Assembly (NCBI RefSeq): GCF_934746965.1
Contig: NZ_CAKVFS010000008.1
Span: forward strand, 20,036 to 84,035
From: an uncultured Methanobrevibacter sp.
GTDB lineage: Archaea > Methanobacteriota > Methanobacteria > Methanobacteriales > Methanobacteriaceae
Length of the DNA: 64,000 nucleotides
Direction: 5' to 3'
Shown here: one piece after another, positions 33,331 to 43,054 of the stretch
Layout of the letters: each line of letters begins with the position of its first letter
Numbering within the stretch: the stretch's first letter is position 1
Position numbers and translations under genes: made by a program
The notes under the pieces: model-generated
Told to the model about the DNA's origin: nothing
What the model saw: the letters and a program-made list of their open reading frames with translations, nothing else
The model's database searches: none

Positions 33331-33996
33331 ATGAATCTTAAAAAAGAAGCAGGTTATAAAGCAGCACAATATGTTAAAGATGGAGATGTAGTGGGACTTG
33401 GAACAGGATCCACTACTCATTATTTCATTGAAGCAGTAGGTAAAAGAATATCTGATGAAGGAATAAATGTTAAAGGAATTCCTACTTCTTTCCAGTCATT
33501 ATTATTAGCTAAAAAATGGAATATACCAATTACTAGCTTAGAGGAAAATGATATTGATTTAGCTGTTGACGGTGCAGATGAAGTAGATAAAAATCTTAAT
33601 CTTATTAAAGGTGGGGGAGCAGCTCATACAAAAGAAAAAATTGTAGATTATTCTGCAAAAAAGTTTATTGTAATTGTAGATGAATCTAAATATGTTGATG
33701 AAATTGGAAATTTCCCAGTACCTGTAGAAGTAATACCTGATGCATCCCGTGTAGTTGTACAAACTTTGGAAGATATGGGTGCAAAATGTGAAATAAGAAT
33801 GGGTGAACGTAAAGATGGTCCAGTTATAACTGACAATGGAAACTTTGTTATTGATGCTAAATTTGAAAAAATTGAAAGTCCAATGCACTTAGAAATAGAT
33901 TTAAATTCTATTCCTGGTGTTGTTGAAAATGGTATTTTTACTCAAATGGTTGATAAAGTTATAATTGGTACTTCTGAAGGTATAAAAGAATTATGA
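33331..33996 (+). CDS. rpiA: Ribose-5-phosphate isomerase A
   Basis: A 221-residue RpiA interconverting ribose-5- and ribulose-5-phosphate. GLGTGSTTHYFIEAV (phosphate loop), DGADEVDKNLNLIKGGGAAHTKEKIV (catalytic Asp and Glu) and FIVIVDESKYV with its Lys are all intact. GAGGGATT precedes the ATG. In methanogens it supports the reductive ribulose monophosphate route of pentose supply. It is followed by a small membrane protein gene after nine bases. Confidence 0.96.
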   Translation: MNLKKEAGYKAAQYVKDGDVVGLGTGSTTHYFIEAVGKRISDEGINVKGIPTSFQSLLLAKKWNIPITSLEENDIDLAVDGADEVDKNLNLIKGGGAAHTKEKIVDYSAKKFIVIVDESKYVDEIGNFPVPVEVIPDASRVVVQTLEDMGAKCEIRMGERKDGPVITDNGNFVIDAKFEKIESPMHLEIDLNSIPGVVENGIFTQMVDKVIIGTSEGIKEL

Positions 33997-34005
33997 GGTG
34001 TTAAA

Positions 34006-34224
34006 ATGCCAATACCTGGTGGAATTCCATATAATTTTGGAGAAATAGCTAATAAAATAGCTATGCTTATGGGAATTTTAATCGTGATTTATGCTGTTTT
34101 ATGGATTTTAGCAGAATTAAAATTGATTCCAGTTGTTTTATTTGCAATATTTCCACAAATTGTTCTTCTATTAATTGGAATATTCATTGTTTACATTGCA
34201 TATTCTAGAAGAAATAATTATTAA
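34006..34224 (+). CDS. Small two-helix membrane protein, unknown
   Basis: A 72-residue protein with a short polar start (MPIPGGIPYNFGEIANK) and two hydrophobic helices (about residues 20-38 and 44-66), ending in basic SRRNNY. GAGGTG precedes the ATG and it lies nine bases after rpiA, so it is probably the last gene of that operon; a strong hairpin follows. No family is recognised. Confidence 0.6.
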   Translation: MPIPGGIPYNFGEIANKIAMLMGILIVIYAVLWILAELKLIPVVLFAIFPQIVLLLIGIFIVYIAYSRRNNY

Positions 34225-34236
34225 TTCTAATGAAAG

Positions 34237-34275
34237 AAGTCTATAAATTTTTATAGGCTTATTTGTTTTTTAATT
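34237..34275 (+). terminator. Hairpin terminator with T-run
   Basis: AAGTCTATAAA at 34237-34247 pairs with TTTATAGGCTT at 34250-34260 through 11 pairs, one of them G-U, followed by ATTTGTTTTTTAATTTTT. The stem is followed by a U-rich tract on the plus strand, as in an intrinsic terminator for the egsA-UPF0179-rpiA operon. Confidence 0.6.
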
Positions 34276-34307
34276 TTTAAATACTAGTTTTATATAATAT
34301 TTTCATA

Positions 34308-34721
34308 ATGTTAATTGAAAATACTGAGTTTAATTTAGATACAAATAAAAATTTTGAAATTATTGATATAACATCTAAGATTAATGAAATAATAATTAAT
34401 TCTAATATCAGTAATGGGATTGTAAATATATTTTCCAAACATTCTACATCAGCTATTTGTGTAAATGAAAATGAAGAAGGTCTACTCGAAGATTTAGAAT
34501 TTGCATTATCTAATATAATTTCTAATAAATTTAGCTATAAACATGATGATATTGATAATAATGCGAAATCTCATTTAAAATCATTTTTACTTTCTTCTAG
34601 TGAGTCTATTCCTATATTGAATAATAAATTAAATTTAGGAACTTGGCAATCAATATTTTTTATAGAATTAGATGGACCAAGACATAATAGGATAGTTAAC
34701 ATAACAATAATTGGAGAATAA
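34308..34721 (+). CDS. YjbQ/UPF0047 family protein (thiamine-phosphate synthase-like)
   Basis: A 137-residue YjbQ-type protein. The family motifs are visible: FSKHSTSAICVNENEEGLLEDL (with the conserved His and Glu), NNAKSHLKSFLLSSS, and LGTWQSIFFIELDGPRHNRI. Members have weak thiamine-phosphate synthase activity in some bacteria, but the true role is unsettled. GAATACTG-type sequence upstream gives no clear binding site. The damaged membrane-protein gene follows immediately. Confidence 0.82.
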   Translation: MLIENTEFNLDTNKNFEIIDITSKINEIIINSNISNGIVNIFSKHSTSAICVNENEEGLLEDLEFALSNIISNKFSYKHDDIDNNAKSHLKSFLLSSSESIPILNNKLNLGTWQSIFFIELDGPRHNRIVNITIIGE

Positions 34722-34723
34722 CA

Positions 34724-34994
34724 ATGAATAAATGGGTTTTATTTTAATTGTAATTATAGCTGTTGTTGGTGTTTTAATAGCTGTTGAACAAACGCCACAA
34801 TCTGGTGAATATTTACAAAACATTTCAGTTAATAATACTTCTCAAGATAATCCTAATGTAAATTACTCTGAAATTGATGTTCAAATGAAAAGTTATGGTA
34901 CTGATGGAGGAATTATTCAAAATATTGTTATTATACTAATAAAACAGATTATGTACAATTAAAAAGAGTAATTAAGAAATTGAATTATTCTTGA
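34724..34994 (+). pseudogene. Frameshifted small membrane-anchored protein
   Basis: ATG 34724 has GGAG seven bases upstream and reads MNKWVLF before a stop. The second frame (from about 34732) continues as a membrane helix (ILIVIIAVVGVLIAVEQ) and an Asn/Ser-rich segment to GGIIQNIV, where it loses sense and stops at 34962. Shifting by one base there gives YYTNKTDYVQLKRVIKKLNYS and a stop at 34992-34994. Two frame changes thus restore one coherent protein of about 90 residues. It overlaps the end of pheT by ten bases. It may be a decayed gene or contain sequencing errors. Confidence 0.55.
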
Positions 34995-36646
34995 GGGTTA
35001 AATTCAATTTCAAATCCGATTACTGGATAATCTAAAGTAAAGTTAGTGATTACTTCTGGGGAGAATTCACCAAAGAAACCTGTTATAGTTCCATTAGCTG
35101 AAGTTCCTTTTACATCACTTACTCTTCCAGCTATGAAACTAGGATTGGTACTATCGCTAATTTCCATAGTATAACCTAAGTTTTGAAGTAAGCTAGTTAC
35201 AACAGATTTGATTTCTGTGAAGTTTGCACTTGAGTGACAAATTAGTCCAGCCAGTTTTTTAGAAGCTCTTACTTTGGTTTCTTGAGTTTCATCCATGTAT
35301 AAAACATCACCAATCTCAAATATTTTTTGAGGTAAATCTTCATGTTTATTATCTTCTAAGAACTCCATTAAACTGTTAATTAAACTGGTACGAATCATAG
35401 TTCTATCGATGGTAATTGGTCTAGCTACCTGTACATGATTGATTTCTTTTTGTTTCATTTTAGTGAAATGTGCATCTTCATTAGTAAGCATTAAACTCAT
35501 AATTTCCTGGAATCCTAATCCAATCATAACTTCTCTCATAATAGATTCTGACCTAAACCAGTCATGTTCATAAGCTATTGTTGAAATATCTGGAAGTTTA
35601 GCTTCAACATCATTAATTCTATATTGTACTGCAATATTTTCAACAACATCTACTTCATGAAGAATATCTATCCTGTAAGAAGGAATGTAAACTTTTAATT
35701 CATTATCATTTAATATCTCTGAGTCAAAACGAGCTTGAGATAATAACTGTTGTATATCTTTTGCATTTAAGTTAGTTCCACCAATTAAACTATTAGTCAC
35801 GTCAACATGGACATTTTTTACTTGAGGAGTTAAATCAGGAGTAATTATTGTTTTATCTTCATATTTAACTTCCATACTTTTTATTTTTCCACCAACTTCT
35901 GCAAATGAACTGCAGATTATATTTAAACATTGATTTACTGCACGTTCATCAGTTCCAGTTACATCTACAATGATATTTTTCACGCCTTCATGAATTTTTG
36001 TAAGTTCTCCATTTATAATTGGAGGCATGGAAAGTACTTGATTATCTTTATCAACAATCAACGGGTATTTATCAAAATTTTCAAGAAGGTGTGCATAAGC
36101 AACTCCTTTGTCGTGTTGGGTTAATATTTCTTCAGGAGTCATTGGAGTATCTTTTTCAAGAGCAACAAAAGCATTTTCATTTTTAGGAGTAGCTATATAA
36201 TTAAATGGTTGGGATACAACATCTGCATTGTGAATACCAATAGCTACTTTTTTTCTATCTCTTCCGATTACCCAATGAAGATTTTCCTGGAAATCCATAA
36301 TATATTTAAGTTTATCACCAGTAAAATCTACTCCTTCTATTTTTGCAAATGCAATGTATGGTCTGATTTTAGCTACTTCAGCATCTACAATTACACTTTC
36401 ATTTGATGGTGTAACTTCATATTTTGGAAGTCCTGTTTCCTGATTGATAAATCCTTTAAAAGATCTAGCTACTCCTTCTACTGATAAATTGTCTGGACGA
36501 TTCGGGAAAAATTCTACTTTAATTTCTTCATCATTAAAGTCTTCGATATCACTTGACATCATAGGTAAGGTGTTTATTAATTCATCTTTTTCCATATCTA
36601 TTCCTAAATCTTTTAAATCTTGATATTTGAATGTAATAACTGGCAT
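34985..36646 (-). CDS. pheT: Phenylalanyl-tRNA synthetase beta subunit
   Basis: A 553-residue archaeal-type PheT. It has the B3/B4 editing-like region (LSVEGVARSFKGFINQETG), the B5 domain (IGGTNLNAKDIQQLLSQARF) and the class II core-like domain (SESIMREVMIGLGFQEIMSLML, with KIFEIGDVLYMDE). It lacks the bacterial N-terminal tRNA-binding fold, as is usual in archaea. With PheS, encoded elsewhere, it charges tRNA-Phe. It is a single minus-strand gene, 25 bases upstream-spaced from the membrane protein gene. Confidence 0.94.
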   Translation of the reverse strand: MPVITFKYQDLKDLGIDMEKDELINTLPMMSSDIEDFNDEEIKVEFFPNRPDNLSVEGVARSFKGFINQETGLPKYEVTPSNESVIVDAEVAKIRPYIAFAKIEGVDFTGDKLKYIMDFQENLHWVIGRDRKKVAIGIHNADVVSQPFNYIATPKNENAFVALEKDTPMTPEEILTQHDKGVAYAHLLENFDKYPLIVDKDNQVLSMPPIINGELTKIHEGVKNIIVDVTGTDERAVNQCLNIICSSFAEVGGKIKSMEVKYEDKTIITPDLTPQVKNVHVDVTNSLIGGTNLNAKDIQQLLSQARFDSEILNDNELKVYIPSYRIDILHEVDVVENIAVQYRINDVEAKLPDISTIAYEHDWFRSESIMREVMIGLGFQEIMSLMLTNEDAHFTKMKQKEINHVQVARPITIDRTMIRTSLINSLMEFLEDNKHEDLPQKIFEIGDVLYMDETQETKVRASKKLAGLICHSSANFTEIKSVVTSLLQNLGYTMEISDSTNPSFIAGRVSDVKGTSANGTITGFFGEFSPEVITNFTLDYPVIGFEIEFNPQE

Positions 36647-36671
36647 TTAATATACTCCAATAAAATTATTT

Positions 36672-37031
36672 TCATAATCCATAAATAGCTATGAAGAATA
36701 TTGATTCAATTACAAAATGTAATGATCTGTGTTCTAATTCATTCATATGACTGTTAATAAATAATGTGTGACTTACATCTATTACAAAGTGGATAAATGC
36801 TGCTAAAAGTCCCACTTCTAAATTTAAAAATACTACTGACACAAAAATAAAATGGAATCCAGCTTCCATTAATTCATGTATAATCCAAGTTTTCCAGGGA
36901 GCATTTACTGAATTATTAATTATTCCTGCTAAAATAAGGTAGAACTTATTAAAGATTTTCCATACAATTTGTGTGTGGATTGTGTCGCTTATAGCTAGTA
37001 CGATTGCAACATAAAACCATAATAATTCCAT
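36672..37031 (-). CDS. Histidine-rich four-helix membrane protein, unknown
   Basis: A 119-residue protein with about four membrane helices and ten histidines at helix ends: IHTQIVW, IHELMEAGFHFIF, FIHFVIDVSHTLF, SHMNELEHRSLHFV. AAAGGAC eight to nine bases before ATG 37031 sets the start; a further ATG at 37082 has no binding site and would add a basic, non-conserved-looking tail. The paired His and acidic residues within helices could bind a metal, which is an inference. The gene may be co-transcribed with pheT. No family is recognised. Confidence 0.62.
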   Translation of the reverse strand: MELLWFYVAIVLAISDTIHTQIVWKIFNKFYLILAGIINNSVNAPWKTWIIHELMEAGFHFIFVSVVFLNLEVGLLAAFIHFVIDVSHTLFINSHMNELEHRSLHFVIESIFFIAIYGL

Positions 37032-37430
37032 TGTTAACAGTCCTTTATTTTTTATACATTTATTATTTAATGTATTAATCAATTATTAAATTATCGTTTT
37101 TATAGATTCTCTATTTTACTGTATTTAATTAAATATTTCATAAAATGTTTTAATATTATTATGTAAATATTGGTCATGATGATATTTTATTTGGTTATGG
37201 TTTCTTTTTAATTTACTTTTTGGTAGGTTTTTTAAGATATAATATTTTTTGGGAAATATTATTTAAAGAAATTCTAATGATAAAAATAGAAAATAGAATT
37301 ATTTATTATTATTTGTTGCATTAGTGTAATTAAAATAATAATTTTTATGGTGAATTTTTTCTTAAGATTTTTAAATGAAGAACTATATAATTAATAATAT
37401 TATTTTTATTTAATTATTTGGAGAAAAGAT
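37032..37430. other. AT-rich divergent intergenic region
   Basis: No gene is seen in these 399 bases between two divergent genes. A TATA box (ACTATATAATTAA, about 37381-37393) lies 40-50 bases before valS. An AATATT-N8-AATATT repeat lies near 37240-37262. A C-box-like ATGATGA lies near 37178 but no matching D box is found, so no snoRNA-like gene is called. Confidence 0.5.
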
Positions 37431-40148
37431 ATGTCAAATGAGAATATTCCTAAAGACTATGATTTTAAAAAAGAAAAGATTTGGGAGCAGAAATGGGAAG
37501 ATGAGGAACTTTATAAATTCCTTGGTGATGGAACTAAACCTAGATATATAATTGATACTCCACCACCATATCCAACTGGTTCTATTCATTTAGGTCATGT
37601 ATTGAATTGGGTTTACATTGATATGAATGCAAGATATAGGAGATTAAAAGGTAATGATGTCCTTTTTACTCAAGGATGGGATTGTCATGGTCTTCCTACT
37701 GAAGTTAAAGTTGAAGAAACTCATGGAATTAAGAAAAATGATGTTTCTAGAGCTAAATTCAGAGAATATTGTATTGAGTTAACAACCCAGAATATAGCTA
37801 AAATGAAAGACCAAATGCAATCTTTAGGTTTTTCACAAGATTGGAGTCGTGAGTTCATTACAATGACTCCGGAGTATATGAAAAGGACACAATATTCATT
37901 TTTAAAAATGTATGATGAAGGATTAATTTATCAAGGTATTCATCCTGTTAATTGGTGTCCTCGTTGTGAAACAGCTATTGCTTTTGCAGAAGTTGAATAT
38001 AGTGATAATGAAACATTTTTAAATTATGTTAACTTCCCGCCAGCTATGGAAGATTCTTATGATGATATAGCTAGTTCTAAAGTTTCAGGTAAACAAGCTA
38101 ATCCTAAAGATGAAGGTGTAATGATTGCTACTACTCGTCCTGAGTTAATGTCTGCTTGTGTAGCTGTTGTAGTTCATCCTGATGATGAAAGATATGGTCA
38201 TTTAGTAGATAAATATGTTGAAGTTCCATTATCTCATCAAAAAGTAAAAATTTATCCGGATGAAGAAGTGGATCCTGAATTTGGTACTGGTGCGGTAATG
38301 GTTTGTACATTTGGGGATAAAACTGATGTAAGCTGGGTAAATAAACATAATTTAGAAATTATTGATGCAATTGATGAAAAAGGTAGATTAACTGCAGCTG
38401 CTGGAAGATATGAAGGGATGGATTTAGCTACTTGTAAGGCTAAAACTATTGAAGACTTGGATGAAGAGGGTTATCTTTTAAAACAAGAAAAAATCGATCA
38501 GAATGTTGGGCAATGTTGGAGATGTAAAACTCCTATTGAAATTTTAGTTAAAAAACAATGGTTTGTAGCAGTAAATAAATTAATTGAGCAAACTAAAGAT
38601 GCAGCAGAAGAAATGAATTGGGTTCCAGAACATATGAAAAGTCGTATGATTAATTGGGCGGATTCTATGGAATGGGATTGGTGTATTTCAAGACAAAGAT
38701 TATTTGCAACTCCAATACCTGTTTGGTTCTGTAAAGATTGTGGAAAAGTAATGCTTCCTGATGTTGAAGATTTACCTGTTGATCCAACTCATGACAAACC
38801 TAAAAAAGCATGTAGTTGTGGATGTGAAGAATTTATTGGAGAAGAAGATGTTTTAGATACATGGATGGACAGTTCTATTTCACCTCTTTCAATTGCAGGA
38901 TGGCCTAATGAAGGTTATGAAAACAATTTCCCAGCAAATATTCGCCCACAAGGTCATGATATTATTAGGACATGGGCATTTTATACAACACTTCGTTGTT
39001 TAGCTTTAACCGGTAAAAAACCATTTGATGATATTGTAATTAATGGTATGGTATTTGGTGAAGATGGATATAAAATGAGTAAATCCAGGGGGAATGTAAT
39101 TGCACCAGATGAAGTAATTGAACAATATGGTGCAGATGCATTAAGAACATGGGCTGCTAATAGTGTGCCTGGTTCAGATGTAATCTTTGATTGGAAAGAT
39201 ATTAAACATGGTTACAGATTCTTAAGAAAATTCTGGAATGCATTTAGATTTATTAGTATGCAGATATTTGATGAAGAAGTTAGCTATGATGAGGTAAAAG
39301 ATGGCTTTGACCCTCTTGATTTATGGATTTTATCTAAATTAAACAACCTTAATAAAGTTGTAGATAATGCATTTGCTAACTATGACTTTGCAAATACAAT
39401 CACATCTATTGAAAAATTCATTTGGCATGATTTCTGTGATGAATACATTGAAGCTGTAAAATACAGATTATACAATGATGATGTAAGTGATTTGTCAAGA
39501 AAAGCAGCTAAATACACATTAAGAAATGTTATTGAAACTTCTTTAAAATTATTATCTCCAATTGTACCATTCTTTGCAGAAGAAGTTTATCAATACTTTG
39601 GTGAAGGTGAATCTATTCATAAAACATCCTGGCCAGAAGTTAATGAAGATTTAGTAAGTGAAGATTATGAAGACAAAGGTAATATAACTGTAGATTTAAT
39701 TGATGAAGTAAGAAGATTTAAATCTAGTTCAAAAATACCTCTCAACGCTCAATTAGCTGAAGTTAATGTTTATACTAATGATAAAAAATTAGTTGAAATA
39801 TTCAATGAATTTTCACAAGACATTGAAGGAACTCTTAAAATCGATGATTTATCTATTAAAACAGGAAAACCTGAAGTTCATGAAAAAATTATTGAAGTAG
39901 AACCGGACATGTCTCAAATTGGACCAATGTTTAAAAAAGATGCTGGAAAAATCATAGGATACTTGAAATCTACTGATATTGAAGAAATAGCTAGTGCATT
40001 AGAAGAATCTGGTCAATTAACTATTGGGGATATTACTGTTGATGAAGATTTATTAAATATCTCAAAAGAAATTGTAGGGGCTTCCGGTAAAAAAGTGGAT
40101 ATCTTACAATCTGAAAATTTAGATGTTATTGTTGAAGTAATGAGATAA
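37431..40148 (+). CDS. valS: Valyl-tRNA synthetase
   Basis: A 905-residue class I synthetase. The HIGH-type motif is SIHLGHVLNW near residue 50 and the KMSKS motif is KMSKSRGN near residue 550. Zinc-type Cys groups are visible (NWCPRCETA, CWRCKTP, FCKDCGKV with CSCGCEEF). An editing (CP1) domain lies between residues about 200 and 340 with TTRPELMSACVAVVVHPDD. GGAGAAAA precedes the ATG. The C-terminal region is shorter than in bacteria and lacks the long coiled coil. Confidence 0.96.
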   Translation: MSNENIPKDYDFKKEKIWEQKWEDEELYKFLGDGTKPRYIIDTPPPYPTGSIHLGHVLNWVYIDMNARYRRLKGNDVLFTQGWDCHGLPTEVKVEETHGIKKNDVSRAKFREYCIELTTQNIAKMKDQMQSLGFSQDWSREFITMTPEYMKRTQYSFLKMYDEGLIYQGIHPVNWCPRCETAIAFAEVEYSDNETFLNYVNFPPAMEDSYDDIASSKVSGKQANPKDEGVMIATTRPELMSACVAVVVHPDDERYGHLVDKYVEVPLSHQKVKIYPDEEVDPEFGTGAVMVCTFGDKTDVSWVNKHNLEIIDAIDEKGRLTAAAGRYEGMDLATCKAKTIEDLDEEGYLLKQEKIDQNVGQCWRCKTPIEILVKKQWFVAVNKLIEQTKDAAEEMNWVPEHMKSRMINWADSMEWDWCISRQRLFATPIPVWFCKDCGKVMLPDVEDLPVDPTHDKPKKACSCGCEEFIGEEDVLDTWMDSSISPLSIAGWPNEGYENNFPANIRPQGHDIIRTWAFYTTLRCLALTGKKPFDDIVINGMVFGEDGYKMSKSRGNVIAPDEVIEQYGADALRTWAANSVPGSDVIFDWKDIKHGYRFLRKFWNAFRFISMQIFDEEVSYDEVKDGFDPLDLWILSKLNNLNKVVDNAFANYDFANTITSIEKFIWHDFCDEYIEAVKYRLYNDDVSDLSRKAAKYTLRNVIETSLKLLSPIVPFFAEEVYQYFGEGESIHKTSWPEVNEDLVSEDYEDKGNITVDLIDEVRRFKSSSKIPLNAQLAEVNVYTNDKKLVEIFNEFSQDIEGTLKIDDLSIKTGKPEVHEKIIEVEPDMSQIGPMFKKDAGKIIGYLKSTDIEEIASALEESGQLTIGDITVDEDLLNISKEIVGASGKKVDILQSENLDVIVEVMR

Positions 40149-40300
40149 TTTTACTTCAATTCTTATTTTTTCCAATAGTAAACTTTATATTCTTTTTTTA
40201 TCTAAAATTATTTTACTTATAGATATTTTATTTGATTAAATCTACTATTTTTTAATAATTATCTATATAAGTTGATTAACAAGTTTTTTAAGTGACTACT

Positions 40301-41020
40301 ATGAAATATGAGAAATCAAAAGAGTATGATAAAAAGTTAATTGAAAGTAAAATTATGGGTCCGAATCCATTAAAATTAGTTGAAGAATTATTAGTAAATC
40401 ATAATATTTCAAATTCTGCTACTGTAATGGATTTGGGAAGTGGAAATGGTTTAACTTCTGTGTTTCTTGTAAAAGAATATGGTTTTAGAGTTTTTCCTAC
40501 AGATTTGTGGAGTAATCCTACAGAAAACAAGAAATTTTTTGATGAAATGGGAATTTCAAGTGAAGAAATAATTCCAATTAAAGCGGATGCTAATGAATTA
40601 CCTTTTGCACATGAGTTTTTTGATGCAGTAATTTGTGCAGATTCTTATAATTATTTTGGAAGGGATTTTAACTTTTTAGATGAAAAATTAATGCCTTTTG
40701 TTAAAGTTGGAGGTTATATTTACATTGCAGTTCCTGGTATGAAAAAAGATTGTCATGATGATTTGCCTGAAGAATTATTGCTTGCTTGGAATAAAGAACA
40801 GTTAGATTATATTCATGATATAAATTATTGGAAGAATATAGTTACTAAATCCACCAAATCAGAGATTATTTCAATTAAACAAATGGAAGGAAACGAAGAA
40901 CTTTGGCAGGATTGGATTAATTGTAATAATGAATATGCTGCAGGCGATAAAAAAGCTATTGATGCAGGGGCTTGCAAATATTTAAATTTTATATCAATTG
41001 TACTTCAAAGAAATGAGTAA
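40301..41020 (+). CDS. SAM-dependent methyltransferase, class I
   Basis: A 239-residue class I methyltransferase. Motif I is VMDLGSGNGLTSVFLVKEYG near residue 43, an acidic residue follows in FPTDLWSNP, motif II is FDAVICADSYNYFG and motif III region is KVGGYIYIAVPGM. The substrate is unknown; the fold alone does not tell. ATG 40301 follows GTGA at 40292-40295 and is preferred to the GTG there. It stands alone between valS and aroA with AT-rich flanks. Confidence 0.8.
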   Translation: MKYEKSKEYDKKLIESKIMGPNPLKLVEELLVNHNISNSATVMDLGSGNGLTSVFLVKEYGFRVFPTDLWSNPTENKKFFDEMGISSEEIIPIKADANELPFAHEFFDAVICADSYNYFGRDFNFLDEKLMPFVKVGGYIYIAVPGMKKDCHDDLPEELLLAWNKEQLDYIHDINYWKNIVTKSTKSEIISIKQMEGNEELWQDWINCNNEYAAGDKKAIDAGACKYLNFISIVLQRNE

Positions 41021-41091
41021 TTGTTTATTTATTTTTTAATTAATTAGATAAGTATAATAATTATTATAAGGTAAATTAACAATTGATAACA

Positions 41092-42408
41092 ATGAATCTT
41101 AAAGTTAAAAATATTTCTAATATTGGTGGTGAGGTTAAAGCACCACCTTCTAAAAGTTATTCTCACAGAGCAGTTATATTAGCATCTTTAGCTAATGGCA
41201 CATCTAAACTTTATGACATGCTTTTCTCACAAGATGTTTTGTCTTCTATTAATGTTTGTAAGGCTTTAGGTGCAACTATCACTAAAAAAAATGATTATTT
41301 GGAAGTAATTGGAACCAATGGTATATTACATAATTCTTCAGAAATTCCTATTGATTTAGGTAATTCTGGAACTACTTTAAGATTAATGACTAGTGTATCT
41401 AGTTTGGCTGATAATGAAGTTATTTTAACTGGAGATGAATCTTTACAAACAAGACCTATGGGGATTTTGACTGAATCATTAGCTTTGTTAGGTGTAGATG
41501 CAACTTCTATTAAAAATAATGGAAAAGCACCTATTTTAATTAAACCAGGTTATTTGGGGGGAGAAACTAATATTTTAGGGAGTGTTAGTTCTCAGTATAT
41601 TTCATCAATTTTAATTTCAGCCCCATTATCTAAAAATGGTGTTGATTTATTTGTATTGCCTGAATTTAAATCAAGACCTTATGTGGATATGACCTGCGAT
41701 ATAATGGACAAATTTGGAGTTAAAGTTAAAAATGACTTTTATATTCGTCATGATGATTGTGATAATGAATTTAAAAATTGTCGTGTTGATGAATTTAATA
41801 TAGCTAAACAGGAATATGCTTCTTGTGATTATATTGTTGAAGGTGATTATTCTTCTGCATCTTATTTACTTGCAGCTGTTGCTATTTGTGGGGGAAATGC
41901 TAAAATATTAAATTTATTTAAGGATTCTAAACAGGGAGATAAATTAATATTGGATATATTAAAACAAATGGGTGCTGAAGTACATATATTTGATGATTAT
42001 GTGGAAATTTCATCTGATGGTAATTTGCATGGGATAGATGTTGATTTATCAAATGCTCCTGATTTGTTAATTACAGTTGCTATTTTAGCATCTTTGGCTA
42101 CTGGAACTACTAATATTACTGGAGTTAAACATGCTAGAGTTAAAGAAACAGATAGGATAGCTACTACATGTGAAGAACTTAGAAAATTAGGATGTAATTT
42201 GAAAGAATTTGAAGATGGGATGACTATTACTGGTGGAATTCACTCAGGTATTGTTGATTCACATAAAGATCATAGATTAGCTATGGCTTTTTCATTAGTT
42301 GGTTTGAAATATGATATAGAAATCACAAATGGGGAGGTTTTTGATGTGTCTTTTCCTAATTTTATAGAAGCTATGGCAGAAATTGGTGTAGAGTTAGAAT
42401 TACTTTAA
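41092..42408 (+). CDS. aroA: 3-phosphoshikimate 1-carboxyvinyltransferase (EPSP synthase)
   Basis: A 438-residue EPSP synthase of the shikimate pathway, joining shikimate-3-phosphate and phosphoenolpyruvate. PPSKSYSHRAVILASL (residues about 17-32), DLGNSGTTLRLM (about 87-98), RPYVDMT, VKETDRIATTCEELRKLG and DHRLAMAFSLVGL are all present. The start is uncertain: AAGGTAA at 41068-41074 is spaced better for an in-frame TTG at 41083, but ATG 41092 gives the usual family length. It probably forms an operon with nth. Confidence 0.95.
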   Translation: MNLKVKNISNIGGEVKAPPSKSYSHRAVILASLANGTSKLYDMLFSQDVLSSINVCKALGATITKKNDYLEVIGTNGILHNSSEIPIDLGNSGTTLRLMTSVSSLADNEVILTGDESLQTRPMGILTESLALLGVDATSIKNNGKAPILIKPGYLGGETNILGSVSSQYISSILISAPLSKNGVDLFVLPEFKSRPYVDMTCDIMDKFGVKVKNDFYIRHDDCDNEFKNCRVDEFNIAKQEYASCDYIVEGDYSSASYLLAAVAICGGNAKILNLFKDSKQGDKLILDILKQMGAEVHIFDDYVEISSDGNLHGIDVDLSNAPDLLITVAILASLATGTTNITGVKHARVKETDRIATTCEELRKLGCNLKEFEDGMTITGGIHSGIVDSHKDHRLAMAFSLVGLKYDIEITNGEVFDVSFPNFIEAMAEIGVELELL

Positions 42409-42421
42409 GAGGTGATTTTTC

Positions 42422-43048
42422 GTGTCTGAGTTAACAAATACTGATAAAGTTATTAAAATCGTTGATGAATTGAGTAAATTATATAAAATTAGGGAATTTG
42501 AAAATAAAGACCCTTACAAAGTTTTAATTAGAACTATTTTATCTCAAAGAACTCGTGATGAAAATACTGATCAGGCTACTAAAAATCTATTTGACAAATA
42601 TAAAAATATTTATGAAGTTGTTGATGCTCCTATTGAGGATATTGAGGAGTTAATTAGGTGTTCTGGTTTTTATCGTGTGAAAGCTGCTAGAATTAAAGAG
42701 GTTTCAAGGATTTTAATTGATCAATATGGTGGAAATGTTCCAGATAACTTAAAAGAATTAGTTGAACTTCCTGGTGTTGGTCGTAAGACTGCTAATTGTG
42801 TTTTGGTTTATGCTTTTGAACTTCCTGCTATTCCTGTTGATACTCATGTTCACAGAATTTCTAATAGAATTGGTTTGGTAAATACTAAAACACCTGAACA
42901 GACAGAGTTGGAATTAGCTAAAATAGCTCCTAAAGAATTATGGATTAAATTAAATGATTTGATGGTTCAATTTGGTCAAACTATCTGTAAACCTATGGGT
43001 CCTCAGTGTGAAATTTGTCCAATTTCAGATATTTGTGATTATAATTAA
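42422..43048 (+). CDS. nth: Endonuclease III (DNA glycosylase/AP lyase)
   Basis: A 208-residue base-excision repair enzyme. Helix-hairpin-helix LPGVGRKTANCVLVYA holds the catalytic Lys (about residue 122), and VDTHVHRISNRIG holds the catalytic Asp. The C-terminal [4Fe-4S] ligands are CKPMGPQCEICPISDIC (C-x6-C-x2-C-x5-C). It begins at GTG 42422 after AGGTGA, 13 bases beyond aroA. It removes oxidised pyrimidines; nothing unusual is seen. Confidence 0.94.
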   Translation: MSELTNTDKVIKIVDELSKLYKIREFENKDPYKVLIRTILSQRTRDENTDQATKNLFDKYKNIYEVVDAPIEDIEELIRCSGFYRVKAARIKEVSRILIDQYGGNVPDNLKELVELPGVGRKTANCVLVYAFELPAIPVDTHVHRISNRIGLVNTKTPEQTELELAKIAPKELWIKLNDLMVQFGQTICKPMGPQCEICPISDICDYN

Positions 43049-43054
43049 TTTTCC

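Noticed and set aside
37170..37200. C/D-box small RNA
   Set aside because: A C-box-like ATGATGA is present, but no D box (CTGA) or paired inner boxes were found at suitable distance.
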